64,000 bases of DNA, from assembly GCA_900541045.1 (NCBI GenBank), contig UQID01000002.1:62001-126000 (forward strand). The letters are read 5' to 3'. The position numbers were made by a program, and so were the translations under genes. The DNA is from an uncultured Collinsella sp. (GTDB lineage: Bacteria > Actinomycetota > Coriobacteriia > Coriobacteriales > Coriobacteriaceae). The notes beneath the pieces are model-generated. The model was not told the origin of the DNA, searched no databases, and worked only from the letters and a program-made list of their open reading frames with translations. Of the stretch, positions 42,247 to 53,157 are shown piece by piece (position 1 is the stretch's first letter; the number at the start of each line of letters is the position of its first letter).

Positions 42247-45200
42247 ATGAGAACGGCAAAGCGCATAACAACCGCATGCCTGACTGCGATCATGATTTTC
42301 CAGGCGCTTGCGCCCTCCACGGAGGTGTTCGCGCAAGAGCTCGACGCCGTCATGGAGGCATCCGTCTCCGCCGCGCGCGCCGCGGGCAACACGGCGCGCT
42401 CCGTACAGGATGCTGTGGCCACCGCGCTGCAAGATGCTGACCAGGCTACATCTGATGATGTCGCAACGACTCCGGGCGCCGACGCTGGCGCTACCGAGGG
42501 CGGCGACGGTTCTACCAACGCTGGCGAATCACAGGACTCCACGACCGATGGAACCACTAACAGCGATACCCCAACGGAGGGCGACGCGTCCCAAGACGAT
42601 GCGGCTGCCGATGAGGGCGCCGCCGACGAAGATCAGGCGGATGACGCGGACACAGATGCGGCTGCGCAGGCTAGCACCGACCCCGCCATCAAGACCGCTG
42701 GTGAGCTTGATGGCGCGCTGGTCGACGGCAAGGTCACCGTGAACGACGCTGGCGAGGTCACGGCCATCACCTTCGGATCCAACGCCGACCTTATCGCCAT
42801 CTCCAACACCGACCCCGCCATCTACCAGAACGCGAGCATCTCCAAGACCGGCTTGAGCGGCGTCGACTTCGACGTGTGCAGCGCGCAGGCCGTGGGCGAC
42901 CTGGGCAATCTCGCGTTCCAGGGGTTCGGCAGCGATGCCCACCCCTTCAAGGGTACGCTCGACCTGGGCGGCAGGTTCCTTACCGCCAACAAGACGCTCT
43001 TCAACAACATCGAGCTCAACGATAACAACGGCACCGTAAAGCTCACCTGGAAGGGCACCGATGCTCAGCCCATCGTGGCCGCAAAGGTCACGGGCGCGGG
43101 CAAGACGCTCAGCGCTGCCATTACCGTAGACAAGCCCGAGAGCGGCGATACGAGCGTCGTCAAGCTCACTTCGCCGCTCGTGGGTGAGGTTACGGGCGAG
43201 CTCACGCTTGACGCCACGTATTCGACAAGCGCGAATAGCCCCCTGGCGATTGGCATGCAATCGTCCACGGGCAATCTGGGCCTACTCGCGAACACCCTTA
43301 CTGCAGGCGCATCTCTTACGATCGCGGGGCTGAATGGCCTGCCGAAGAGCTTCAACGGCACCCCCACCATCGATGCTACGGGCGCTGGTGCCAATGCCGG
43401 CGGCCTTATTGGCGAGGCAGGCGAGGGGGCTGCCGTCACCCTTGCTTCGAATGTCGATGTTTCGGCACTGAGCGTCGCGGGTAATAATGCGGCGGGCGGC
43501 CTTATCGGTAAGGCGACCAGGCTTACGCTTGCCGTAGATACGGACAACAGCGGAAAAGATGCCTCGGGCAAGGATATCAGTATCAAGCCAGCGCACTCGG
43601 TTGGGTCGTCATCAGCCGGTACGTATGCCGGCGGCCTTATCGGTGACGCCTCGTTTGCCAGCGATTTCACTATCGAGAATGGCACCTTCGATTTTGGCGA
43701 GGGCGTGGCGCTCAGTGTGGCCAACACGACCGCCGCCCCCTCTGTCGGTGGCCTGTTCGGCGTGCTCGACATCTCGAACGGCGATGTGACCGTAAACGGC
43801 GGATTGTATAAAAGCACGCTGCAAAACGGCGCGGACAACAGCAACAACAACGGCGTGCGCGGGAACTACGGCGGCTTGGTGGGCAAGCTGTGGGGCCAGA
43901 AATACGGCGACGCACTGCACGCGTTCACGGTGAAGGGTGGCGCTGAGGTGTCGTTTGGCGTGGGCTCTAACGGCAAGCTCGCGTATGCGGGCGGCCTGGT
44001 AGGCTACCTTGGTGAAGGCGGCGGGAGCGACAATGTGTCCGCCGTGGTCATCAGTGGCGCAGCGGTGACGTGTGCAACCTCGGGCTACGCCAGCAACAAC
44101 GGCAAATACGGCGGCGCCGTGGGCGTCGTGGACACCAAAAACGTGCTGGAAGTGCGCGGCCTAACGGTCAAAACCGCCAGCGGCGCTACCATCGGCGGCA
44201 CAAACGGCGGCTTTGCCGGAGTCGTTGGGTCGTCGTGGCTCGGCATCGTCAAGTTCAGCGGTATCACCGACCTGTCGGATGCCGCCTTCGTGGAAAATGA
44301 TCACACCGCGCAGCTGATTTATGAGAACTTCAATTCACTGATTTTTGCTGCCGGTAGCGGAAGCGACAGAGGTGCCACCGTAGGCGGTACCACGGAATGG
44401 CAATACAAGCGTCCCTCTAAGCCGGTCAAGATCGATGACATCTACAGCTACGGCCAGGTTATTCGCCTGGGTGATAGTTTTATTACGCTGAACCCGACGA
44501 CACACGAGCTGACTCTACCGGCACCGTTGGAACTGACTAACGGCGTCTATGCTCTAGCCTCGCTTGAGGATTTCGCCAAGCTTGCGATTACCTGGCAAAC
44601 CAACGGCTACTACTCAATGGTCGAAGGCGTTACCGAAAACAATCTGAATGGTTTAAAGTCCTCGACCATTACGGTGAACGGCACAATTGACCTCAAGGGT
44701 ACAGGCCTGACGGGCTTCACTCAGGACCGCGCAAACGACTCGCAAGTTTTCTCGGGTACGTTGAACGGCGGCGGCACGATCAAGCTTGCTGTCGGTGAGC
44801 CTTACGGCATGCGCGGGAACGCCCCTCTGGGCGCCGACGACATCAGTGCCGGCAACGGAAAAATCTACCGTCACGGCCGCCTGGGCTTGTTCGCAGCAAT
44901 CAACGGCGCAGCCGCCAACAGCGAGACTGTCTCCAACGTCACCATCGCTGGCTCCATGAGGTTCGATAACGGCTCGGCAATCGAGGCTGGATCGCTTGCG
45001 GGCACCATTGCGGGTGGTCTGACGCTGTCTGGCGCAACGTGCGAAACGAATATCGCATGCGATGATACGTTCACCAACGATGTGAACATTGGTGGTATTG
45101 CAGGCAGCGTGTCGGCAGCTTCTACGGTTACGTTTAGGGACAGTAGCAAGGCTCAAGCGAGCATCACTGCAACTAAAACGCTTAATGGCAACAGCCGTAT

Positions 45201-48200
45201 TGGCGGCGCCATCGGCTATGTGGGCAATTATGTCTCGACATTCAACGTTACGGGCCTTGAGGTCAGCGGAAAAATCGAGACCGGCAATTGCACCAGCGGC
45301 AAGATTGCCCAGGTCGGCGGTCTTATCGGCTGCATCGCACAGAGCACCTATGGGGCTGATGGGGCAATAGCCAACTCGGCCAAAAAGGACGTTAACATTA
45401 CGGGCCTTTCGTTCAACTCGTTCAAGATGGGAGTCGGAAAGAACGGCGATAAGCTCAATGGCGTGGGCGGTCTCTTGGGTTATAGCTGGGGCAACGCGGT
45501 CGTAACTATCGGAGATGACAACATTAACAAGAGTGAAAACTCCTATGCTTTGAAAACGACCAACGCTTCTATAATCGCGACTGTGGATGATTCCAAGGAG
45601 CTTGGCGGCCTTGTATACGCAGCCAGCGGTCACTGGATTATCAACAACTACGCCATCGATCTCTCGGGCACAAAGATTAATGCAGGCGCCGCTCAGACGC
45701 TCGGCGTTCTAGTTTGCCGCGGCTGCAAGGTGGATGATAAGACGACATATGGCGTCGAGAGCTACCTAGGCCTGTACTTGGAGGACAGGGCTTATTGGGA
45801 TACCGCCTATAGGGTGCCCACCGGCGAGGGGGCCATCGTTGCGTCGGGCGTAACGTCCTTCGATGAATGGGTTGGCAGCGGTGTAAAACCAAACAACGGC
45901 AGCAAGCTCATGGACGCCGACTGGAACACGGTCGTTTCGCTACACACACAGAAAAACAAGCTGGACATGGACGGCGATTCCACAAAAGACAACAGCTACC
46001 ATAATCGCTCGTCTTTCGGTCGAAGCCAGAATACGAACGGCAATACCCGCTACTTCTACAACCTCGACATAGCCTCTAAGAATTGTGAAGGCGGCTTTAG
46101 TGGCAGTCAAATCGATACAGCGGACAAGCTGCTCTTATGGTCTGCTTTCTGCTATGCTCCCGCCGGTATTCGTTCGACAATCGTTCCCGATGGTACGACA
46201 GGGCTCGATGATTCCATAACCATAACGGGCACAATCGATTTGGCCGGCTACAGCTACTATCCCACTCAACCGATCGGAGAGGTGACGGTTAATAATGCGG
46301 CCATCACCTTCTACTACTCCAAGATCAAGGCCGAGCAGAATGGCAACAAGCTAAACTCCGATGCCACCCAGCACGAGAACATGCACTGCGGTCTTTTTCA
46401 AACGGTGGCAGACGGCGATCTCACAGTAAGCAACGTCACTTTGGGTGGTACCGTTGGGCCCGTTATCAATGACGGAAAGAGCTCTACTGACGCTATTGGC
46501 GCGGGCGGAAGCTCATCGGGCGCGCTCGTGTGCCGCTACGTGTATGGGTCCAGCGACGGCAATGGCACCAAGATTAGAAAGATCTCAATTGATGATCTTA
46601 CACTCAACAATCTGATTGTCGACGGCGCCAACAGCGCCACGGACGCTAACGCCTATATGCCTCTGCTCATCAACGAGATGCAGAAGTACGTGAGCCTGAA
46701 CGCGAAGAATATCAAGACTACTGGGTACACGAGTGGCACCAAGGCGGCTACGTCGCTGTTCGGAAAGCTTGGTGTAGGCAGTGAGGCCGATCAGGTGACG
46801 GCGAAGTTTGAGCAAATCAGCTTGCCCAGCCAAGAGAACAATACGATCTTCACCCATGCGAGCCTGCTGGAGAGTTTTGGCTACGGAAGCACGAGCACGG
46901 GCTCTGCGGACTACACCTTTACTAAGGCCGATGGCGATGCGGGCAAGGTGACCTACGGATCCGAGATTGATGGGAGTACGGAGTACCCGGGCAAGCAGCT
47001 TTGGTATTACGACGAAGCGACGTATGGTGCCGTGAGCGGCTATGTGACGGTTGATGGTAAGAAGGACGGTGACGTCAGGCCTTGGTTCGGTGACTACCTT
47101 CCTTATGTTTACAAGGGAAAAGCCGCCGAGGATGGCGTCCAGTATCACGAAATTAAAGTCAACCAGCGCATTCCAAAGCTGGTAATGGGATGTGGTACCT
47201 ACGGCGATCCTTATTCCGTCACAAACGCGGCGGAGATGAATGCCATTGCCAACTACATTAATAACATGACGGCGCTTGACGGCTGGGAGGTCACCATTGT
47301 CGCCGACCAGGGTAGGCTCTGCACTCGCCGCAGCAGCGATCACTCGACCGACAATGAGGTTACGTACGTCTACAAGCAGGCGAACGGTACCGATAATAAA
47401 TGGGAGAAGAAGACCGGAGACGCGTCGACCAATTCCCCGCAGACGCTGAGCGACGAAACCATGCACCGCTATATGCAGAGCGCGTATTACAGCATCGAGC
47501 CTACTGAGGGCAATACGATTACTCTCGACGGCGCATCGTTTGGCGGTTTTGGAAATAGGGCCAACCCGTTTAGGGGCGTCATCGTTGGCAACTTTGGCAG
47601 TGATAATAAAAACGCAACCATCAAGATAGAGAATAACGAGGGTTCGCTTCGCGGCCTTATTCCCTATAGTTACGGCAGCGTGGTGCGCGATCTGAATATT
47701 CGCTATGTGAACGCGTCGGCGACTATTACTTATTCTGCCAAGGATGCCGACGGCGTTCCGACGGCGTTTTTCGGTGGCGTTGTCGGCTGCATCCTTGGTG
47801 GCGATAACATTATCGATGGCGTGGTCGTTAATGGGACGACGGCCGAAAACCCTACAACGGGATTTACCGTCACGGGCGGTGGCGACAAGCCGCATCTTGT
47901 TCCCATTGGTGGCTACGTCGGTGCCATTGCGGGTGGCGGCGTGATTTTCCGCAATATGGACAAAAGCGGAAAATCTTCCTGGCGTGCTGGAACTGGTGAC
48001 AAATCTCGTGGTCTGGGAAAGGGCAACTTTGATCTCTACAACAATCCCTACGTCGGTCGCGTGATTGATGGCTATGCCTTTAGCGAGGGCTGTAAGGTTG
48101 AAAACGGTAACGCTAACTACCAGATTAACGAGCTCACAAAAAAAGGAACCCCCTGTGTCACCACCACGGGCACCGACAACAAGTACCTCGGCACTAACGC

Positions 48201-51200
48201 CGAGGCTCCTGTGACCATGGTGAAAAACGCCCAGGGCCTTTTGGTGCTCTCGGCCATCATCAGCTCGGGTGCGGGTGCTGGCGCGGCACATACCAACTAC
48301 TCCAATAATGGCGTGTTCCGCGGTTCCAAGGCTTACTGGGGCAGCGATTCGCAAGACCCGGCGATATGCGGCTACCTGTTTGGCAACAAGGAATATGGCA
48401 AGGTACGGAATGCTAACTACGCAAATGTGGGCAAGCCTGAGAGTGCTGCCGGCGATTTCGAAATCGCCAAAAACGACGACCAGAAGGCCCCCGGCAAGCA
48501 GGGGTGGCACGGCCCGCTCGACCATGATGACGATGTAAATTCGCCCTACCTGGTGGCGTCCTACGCTGCCGACTACCAAACGGGCTATGTGTGCGCGTCG
48601 AAATCGATCGGCATGAGCTTGGAGTTCAAGCAGGGCGACACCTACGATATGACCGACTACGGCACGGGGTACGTGGGCCTAAACGGCCGCTACTATTCCA
48701 ATGCCTGCAATTCGAACCAGCCGGGCACCGACCGCGACCGTATTACGCCGCACGTAGCCACGATCGACGGTAACGGCGCCACCATCACGGTGGGTACCGA
48801 AGGCACCGCCTACGGCGTCGTCGAATACGCCGACGACGACTATAAGGTCTCGGGCGTGGGTGGTCTATTCAGCACCGTGATGTTCACCTCCACCAATGTG
48901 GGGCAGAGCGTCACCGCGAACGACGGCGCGCAGGTCAAAGACCTCACCTTTAGCAACTGCAACGTAGCGCTCACCTATATCGACACCAACGGCGAAGCCA
49001 AACCAGGAGAGGCGCCGAACGACCTTACCGGTGCCGGCCTTTTGGCGGGTGCAACGGCCAACTACGACGACGGCACGTGCGGCATCTACCGCAACGTGCA
49101 GATGAAGAACTGCACCGTGTCGGGCGCAAAGAGCGTAGGAGGGCTTCTTGGCAGCTCGGGCCGCGCCAGACGAACTACGAGCGAAGACAGAACCTATATG
49201 GTCGAGTTCGGGGACGGGTGGGGCCCCGCGTATCTCTATGACTGCTCATACACTGGCCTTAACGTCACGGGCGAGAAGAATGTCGGTGGCTATGTGGGTA
49301 CGGTCGCCTCGGCGTGCGGTGTGTGGACAACTGCAGGCACAGGGGTGAGCGAAAGGACCGTTGGCAAAAACTCGACCATAACTGCCACAGGGACAGTGCC
49401 CTACGTGGGCGGCGTGCTCGGCTATGTCGAAAGAAGCGATATCTCGGTCAACACCAACATCGGCACCACCACAGCGGCCCAGTCGTCGTGCACGGCAGTC
49501 ATCTCTGGGGTAAACGTGCTAGCCACCGGGTCGAACTCCGATGACCATATGGGCGCCGGCGGCGTGGTCGGACGCGCCCGTGGCGGCGTTATTTCTATGA
49601 GCAACGTGCGCATTGATGGCGGAAACGGCACCGAGAACGCCGTCATCGGCGATAAGGCCGGAACGAACAATAGCATCTACAATGCGGGCGGCCTGATTGG
49701 TGAGGTTACGAGTAGCGGTAGCCCCAACAAGTACTGGTTCGACGACTGCAGTGTCAAGAATGTCAGCATCGCCGGCACCGGCAAATGCTCGGGCGGGCTT
49801 ATCGGCTACTTCTTCAGCAATGTGAATATAGCCTGCAACAACATCGCGATCGAGAACGCTACGATTAAGGGTAACTGGAGCGGCGGTCTGCTGGGCGCGA
49901 ATAACGCGAGTAACAGCGGATCCGTCGTCATCGACGTTACCAACACAAAGGTATCCAACACCACGTTTAGCGAAAGGTCCAACGGCGGCATTATGGGCGA
50001 CGGGCGCGGCCAGTTCCATCTGTTAAACGTGCTCATGGACAGCAATAGCTACAATGCGGGCAAAACCCAGGGCGTACTCTTGGGCGAGGTTGACACGGGG
50101 GATGGTAAGTACAGCCTTTCCGCAGCGGGCGTGGAAGTAAAGCCCGGTAGTGGCAAGACCACGAGCGACCTGCCGCCGATGGTTTACACGACCAATACGA
50201 ATACGGCTGCTGCTAACGAGAAAACTTATATTGCCTTCGGCGACTACAACGGCACGGCTGCCGCGCCCAACGAGAACAAAACGCTTTACGGCGCAGGCGA
50301 TACTGCTACCACGGCAACGAGTCCGTACGTGACCACGAGGCCCGTGAGCACGCTGGCGGTGCGCGCCTCCGACGGCGACACCACCGACCGCTACCTGTTT
50401 GGCGACGGCGCCGCCATTGACACCGCGACGACCATCCAAAGCCAAGCGGGTGCCCGCGTTCCCGGCCGCTACACCTACACCAACATCGCCGGCATCAATG
50501 ATGCCGGCGCATACCAAAACACGAGCACCTATAGCGCGGACAGCTCGCGTAGCACCTATAACGCTAACAACATTACTTCGGACAAGAAGGCCAAAACTGA
50601 CTTCCCCGTGCTCGTGATTCCGGGCAACGATACCACGACGGTGGAGAGCTACCTGAACATCGTGACCAATGGCGGCTTCTCCGATGCCCGCCGCCTCAAC
50701 GGCAGCACCGCGCATGTGACCGCCACCGCCGAGGTCTTCTCGCTCGCCGATAACGGCACCTTCGTCAAGGACGTAGCCGCCTCGCAAGCGCCCACGCTCA
50801 AGGTGCTCAACAATGGCACGAGCTCTATGGCATTCCGCGCGAGCACCGACTGGGACAATGAGCAGGGGCGCTTCACGCTGCTTACGGTCACCTTTAGCGA
50901 GGCCGGCCAGAGCTACCGTGTACAGGTACCCATCATCGTCAAGCGCATGCTCGAGATCGACTTTACCGCCACCTACTCCGAAGGTGCGAACTTCAAGGCT
51001 GCCGACTATGCGACAAAATACGACAAGCACGTACTTGTGAGCAGCGGCGACACCATGACCGGCTACCTTACCTGGACCTATGGCAGCGCTCGGGGCAAGC
51101 CGGTCGATTACGGCTGGAACACGCTGCTCGAAGCCGGCGGCTCTATGGGTCCGCTCAACAAGAGCATTACCTTCGGTGCCACGCTGCCCGAGGGTACACA

Positions 51201-52974
51201 GCTCACACTCGTGGACACGGCCAACAACAGCCGCGAATATCACTACACGGTGGGCACGGGCGGCGCGACGTCAGTCAAGCTCACCGAGTTTGTGGACGCT
51301 GGCAACAAGGCTTACTACACCGAACCGTGGCTGAGCGAAATCGTGGGCGTGAAGGCCGATGAGGCCAAGGAGGACAAGGACGGCGCTTGGGTCAAGCTCG
51401 CCGATGACGAGGTCAAGGACAAGAGCCAGGCCGAACTCGCGAAGATGGCTGGCGCCAAGGTCGATGGCGCGTACTACCGCGCGCGCACTTCTTCCGACGC
51501 GACGGGCACGTTCTATACCCTCTCCGTTGATAAGGAAGAGCCCAAGAGCGAAAACTTCTACTTGGTGGTGCGCACGCCGGCGGGGTCCGTGGGCGTCAAC
51601 GGCTACACCGCCACCACGGTGGACACGAGCCTCAACGAGCACATCAACTACCTGCTGCGAGGCAAGAAAGCAGCCGACGGCAAGGCTGCCGAGGATGGGC
51701 ACCAGAATACGCCCTCGACCTATAGCGTGGCATCAAACTACACGCACAGCCTCGTTGACAACAAGCGTAACCTCGTCGACAACAGGGACAGCATCAGCCG
51801 GATGGAGCTCAAGGAAGCCACCTATTCGCTTTCCATGAACGTGAGCGACACCGTGACGTTTGACTCGAGCCAGCAATACACGAGCTCTGACGCGCTGTAT
51901 TATCAGCTCGATTCGTCGCTTGTCACCTATCACGATGGCGTCATCGCGGGCTCGGTAGGATACCCCACGGGCACGCAGGGCACGTATGAGTTCTACGTTA
52001 AGGTGGGTGATAACTACTACACCTGGGGCGGGTCGGGTTGGAATCTGGCCGGCACGAAGGAGACCCCAGTGGTGTCGGGCCTTAGTTGGACTGCGAACGG
52101 TGGCGACATGTCACTGGTGCTTGCCGATGCTGAGGGTAATCCCATCGACATGTCGGGCCTGCGCGAGATCGCCAAGAACCATGTCAACGCCTTCACCGTT
52201 ACCATGAGGGCCGCGCTCACCATGACGGAGCCTGCCTGCCAGGCGGGTATCGTGGCCTCGCAGAACAGCGGCACCGACCGCTACACCAAACCCAACTACC
52301 GCGCGTACCTTTCCACGCATGCCGACACGCTCAGCACCAGTAGCAACTCGGCATACAACGATGGCGGCGCCGGCTACTACCGTATGGATGTGGGCTCATC
52401 GACCATCGCGCTCGAGGCGTCTAAGAAATCCCAGTTGGGCATCAACATCGATGACCTCAAGTCCGCTGACGGCGAGATCGCTCTGGTGGGTACCTACGAC
52501 CTGAGCAAGCTCACGGGCGCCGAGGCTAAGATCGACGCCGCAAGCACGGTGACCTACACGCTGAGCCTGGAGCAGCGGCAAGATAATGGCGGCTATGCTC
52601 CGGTCGGCGATATCTCGAACTACATTACGGTGCTCGGCAGCGATTACCTAGGCACGGGTGCGGCATCCGCCGACGGCAACAGCTATGTGTTCACCGACAC
52701 CAAGACCAACGGCGCGTTCCTCACGCGCGACGGCAACAGCCTTGCCTTTAAGCATGCCTTCCGCGTTAAAGTGAATACGAATGTTGAGGGTGAGAACCAA
52801 ACTTACGCAAACTACCGCTTGGTGCTTACGACCAATATTATGACCGGCAACGTTGTCGACGACACACCGGTCAACGTTAGCAACCTTGATGACTATTCGC
52901 ACTCCGACTACGTGACGTACACGCTAGCGCGCATCAACACCGAGGGCATTCGGCACGAGACGAAAACCAACTAG
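42247..52974 (+). CDS. Giant 3575-residue secreted protein with GLUG-like repeats
   Basis: Largest gene in the window. Signal peptide about 1-30 (ending EVFA), an Asp/Ala/Thr/Glu-rich stretch (about 60-140), then many GLUG-type beta-helix repeats (for example AGGLIGEAGEGAAVTL, AGGLVGYLGEGGG, SGGLLGANNASNSG, NGGIMGDGRGQ) over about residues 340-2600, and Ig-like or other beta-rich segments to the C-terminus. It has no LPxTG-like motif, no C-terminal membrane helix and no surface-layer motif that I recognise, so its attachment must be indirect. It follows three membrane-anchored proteins in one apparent operon and ends at a strong terminator. Probably an adhesin or matrix-forming protein. Confidence 0.82.
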   Translation: MRTAKRITTACLTAIMIFQALAPSTEVFAQELDAVMEASVSAARAAGNTARSVQDAVATALQDADQATSDDVATTPGADAGATEGGDGSTNAGESQDSTTDGTTNSDTPTEGDASQDDAAADEGAADEDQADDADTDAAAQASTDPAIKTAGELDGALVDGKVTVNDAGEVTAITFGSNADLIAISNTDPAIYQNASISKTGLSGVDFDVCSAQAVGDLGNLAFQGFGSDAHPFKGTLDLGGRFLTANKTLFNNIELNDNNGTVKLTWKGTDAQPIVAAKVTGAGKTLSAAITVDKPESGDTSVVKLTSPLVGEVTGELTLDATYSTSANSPLAIGMQSSTGNLGLLANTLTAGASLTIAGLNGLPKSFNGTPTIDATGAGANAGGLIGEAGEGAAVTLASNVDVSALSVAGNNAAGGLIGKATRLTLAVDTDNSGKDASGKDISIKPAHSVGSSSAGTYAGGLIGDASFASDFTIENGTFDFGEGVALSVANTTAAPSVGGLFGVLDISNGDVTVNGGLYKSTLQNGADNSNNNGVRGNYGGLVGKLWGQKYGDALHAFTVKGGAEVSFGVGSNGKLAYAGGLVGYLGEGGGSDNVSAVVISGAAVTCATSGYASNNGKYGGAVGVVDTKNVLEVRGLTVKTASGATIGGTNGGFAGVVGSSWLGIVKFSGITDLSDAAFVENDHTAQLIYENFNSLIFAAGSGSDRGATVGGTTEWQYKRPSKPVKIDDIYSYGQVIRLGDSFITLNPTTHELTLPAPLELTNGVYALASLEDFAKLAITWQTNGYYSMVEGVTENNLNGLKSSTITVNGTIDLKGTGLTGFTQDRANDSQVFSGTLNGGGTIKLAVGEPYGMRGNAPLGADDISAGNGKIYRHGRLGLFAAINGAAANSETVSNVTIAGSMRFDNGSAIEAGSLAGTIAGGLTLSGATCETNIACDDTFTNDVNIGGIAGSVSAASTVTFRDSSKAQASITATKTLNGNSRIGGAIGYVGNYVSTFNVTGLEVSGKIETGNCTSGKIAQVGGLIGCIAQSTYGADGAIANSAKKDVNITGLSFNSFKMGVGKNGDKLNGVGGLLGYSWGNAVVTIGDDNINKSENSYALKTTNASIIATVDDSKELGGLVYAASGHWIINNYAIDLSGTKINAGAAQTLGVLVCRGCKVDDKTTYGVESYLGLYLEDRAYWDTAYRVPTGEGAIVASGVTSFDEWVGSGVKPNNGSKLMDADWNTVVSLHTQKNKLDMDGDSTKDNSYHNRSSFGRSQNTNGNTRYFYNLDIASKNCEGGFSGSQIDTADKLLLWSAFCYAPAGIRSTIVPDGTTGLDDSITITGTIDLAGYSYYPTQPIGEVTVNNAAITFYYSKIKAEQNGNKLNSDATQHENMHCGLFQTVADGDLTVSNVTLGGTVGPVINDGKSSTDAIGAGGSSSGALVCRYVYGSSDGNGTKIRKISIDDLTLNNLIVDGANSATDANAYMPLLINEMQKYVSLNAKNIKTTGYTSGTKAATSLFGKLGVGSEADQVTAKFEQISLPSQENNTIFTHASLLESFGYGSTSTGSADYTFTKADGDAGKVTYGSEIDGSTEYPGKQLWYYDEATYGAVSGYVTVDGKKDGDVRPWFGDYLPYVYKGKAAEDGVQYHEIKVNQRIPKLVMGCGTYGDPYSVTNAAEMNAIANYINNMTALDGWEVTIVADQGRLCTRRSSDHSTDNEVTYVYKQANGTDNKWEKKTGDASTNSPQTLSDETMHRYMQSAYYSIEPTEGNTITLDGASFGGFGNRANPFRGVIVGNFGSDNKNATIKIENNEGSLRGLIPYSYGSVVRDLNIRYVNASATITYSAKDADGVPTAFFGGVVGCILGGDNIIDGVVVNGTTAENPTTGFTVTGGGDKPHLVPIGGYVGAIAGGGVIFRNMDKSGKSSWRAGTGDKSRGLGKGNFDLYNNPYVGRVIDGYAFSEGCKVENGNANYQINELTKKGTPCVTTTGTDNKYLGTNAEAPVTMVKNAQGLLVLSAIISSGAGAGAAHTNYSNNGVFRGSKAYWGSDSQDPAICGYLFGNKEYGKVRNANYANVGKPESAAGDFEIAKNDDQKAPGKQGWHGPLDHDDDVNSPYLVASYAADYQTGYVCASKSIGMSLEFKQGDTYDMTDYGTGYVGLNGRYYSNACNSNQPGTDRDRITPHVATIDGNGATITVGTEGTAYGVVEYADDDYKVSGVGGLFSTVMFTSTNVGQSVTANDGAQVKDLTFSNCNVALTYIDTNGEAKPGEAPNDLTGAGLLAGATANYDDGTCGIYRNVQMKNCTVSGAKSVGGLLGSSGRARRTTSEDRTYMVEFGDGWGPAYLYDCSYTGLNVTGEKNVGGYVGTVASACGVWTTAGTGVSERTVGKNSTITATGTVPYVGGVLGYVERSDISVNTNIGTTTAAQSSCTAVISGVNVLATGSNSDDHMGAGGVVGRARGGVISMSNVRIDGGNGTENAVIGDKAGTNNSIYNAGGLIGEVTSSGSPNKYWFDDCSVKNVSIAGTGKCSGGLIGYFFSNVNIACNNIAIENATIKGNWSGGLLGANNASNSGSVVIDVTNTKVSNTTFSERSNGGIMGDGRGQFHLLNVLMDSNSYNAGKTQGVLLGEVDTGDGKYSLSAAGVEVKPGSGKTTSDLPPMVYTTNTNTAAANEKTYIAFGDYNGTAAAPNENKTLYGAGDTATTATSPYVTTRPVSTLAVRASDGDTTDRYLFGDGAAIDTATTIQSQAGARVPGRYTYTNIAGINDAGAYQNTSTYSADSSRSTYNANNITSDKKAKTDFPVLVIPGNDTTTVESYLNIVTNGGFSDARRLNGSTAHVTATAEVFSLADNGTFVKDVAASQAPTLKVLNNGTSSMAFRASTDWDNEQGRFTLLTVTFSEAGQSYRVQVPIIVKRMLEIDFTATYSEGANFKAADYATKYDKHVLVSSGDTMTGYLTWTYGSARGKPVDYGWNTLLEAGGSMGPLNKSITFGATLPEGTQLTLVDTANNSREYHYTVGTGGATSVKLTEFVDAGNKAYYTEPWLSEIVGVKADEAKEDKDGAWVKLADDEVKDKSQAELAKMAGAKVDGAYYRARTSSDATGTFYTLSVDKEEPKSENFYLVVRTPAGSVGVNGYTATTVDTSLNEHINYLLRGKKAADGKAAEDGHQNTPSTYSVASNYTHSLVDNKRNLVDNRDSISRMELKEATYSLSMNVSDTVTFDSSQQYTSSDALYYQLDSSLVTYHDGVIAGSVGYPTGTQGTYEFYVKVGDNYYTWGGSGWNLAGTKETPVVSGLSWTANGGDMSLVLADAEGNPIDMSGLREIAKNHVNAFTVTMRAALTMTEPACQAGIVASQNSGTDRYTKPNYRAYLSTHADTLSTSSNSAYNDGGAGYYRMDVGSSTIALEASKKSQLGINIDDLKSADGEIALVGTYDLSKLTGAEAKIDAASTVTYTLSLEQRQDNGGYAPVGDISNYITVLGSDYLGTGAASADGNSYVFTDTKTNGAFLTRDGNSLAFKHAFRVKVNTNVEGENQTYANYRLVLTTNIMTGNVVDDTPVNVSNLDDYSHSDYVTYTLARINTEGIRHETKTN

Positions 52975-52983
52975 CTACGCGAG

Positions 52984-53014
52984 GGGCGGCAACCACCCGG
53001 TTGCCGCCCTTTTT
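52984..53014 (+). terminator. Strong intrinsic terminator of the giant surface operon
   Basis: GGGCGGCAACC (52984-52994) pairs perfectly with GGTTGCCGCCC (52999-53009), 4-base loop, followed by TTTTT. Confidence 0.97.
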
Positions 53015-53052
53015 CTTGTTCGCTTGGCCTACTGCTGCCCCAGCTCTCCACC

Positions 53053-53148
53053 AACTTTCCAGCTTTCCACTTAACTTACCACTCAAGGTGGAAAGCTGGA
53101 AAGTTAAGTGGAAAGCTGGTAAGTTAGGTGGAAAGTTGGAAAGTTGGG
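53053..53148. promoter_or_regulatory. 20-bp tandem repeats (x3) and 19-bp inverted repeat before the AlbA_2 regulator
   Basis: Three 20-base tandem units at 53089, 53109 and 53129 (consensus TGGAAAGCTGGAAAGTTAGG) end 9 bases before the start codon. Upstream, CCAGCTTTCCACTTAACTT (53059-53077) is an exact complement of 53101-53119, so part of the array can also form a hairpin. A related copy with two units lies after the gene at 54669-54738. Probably an operator bound by the encoded winged-helix protein. Confidence 0.8.
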
Positions 53149-53157
53149 AGGTTCGGC

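Noticed and set aside
46585..48579. 664-residue minus-strand open frame within the giant surface gene
   Set aside because: No start site, no motifs, and the plus-strand repeats continue through it.
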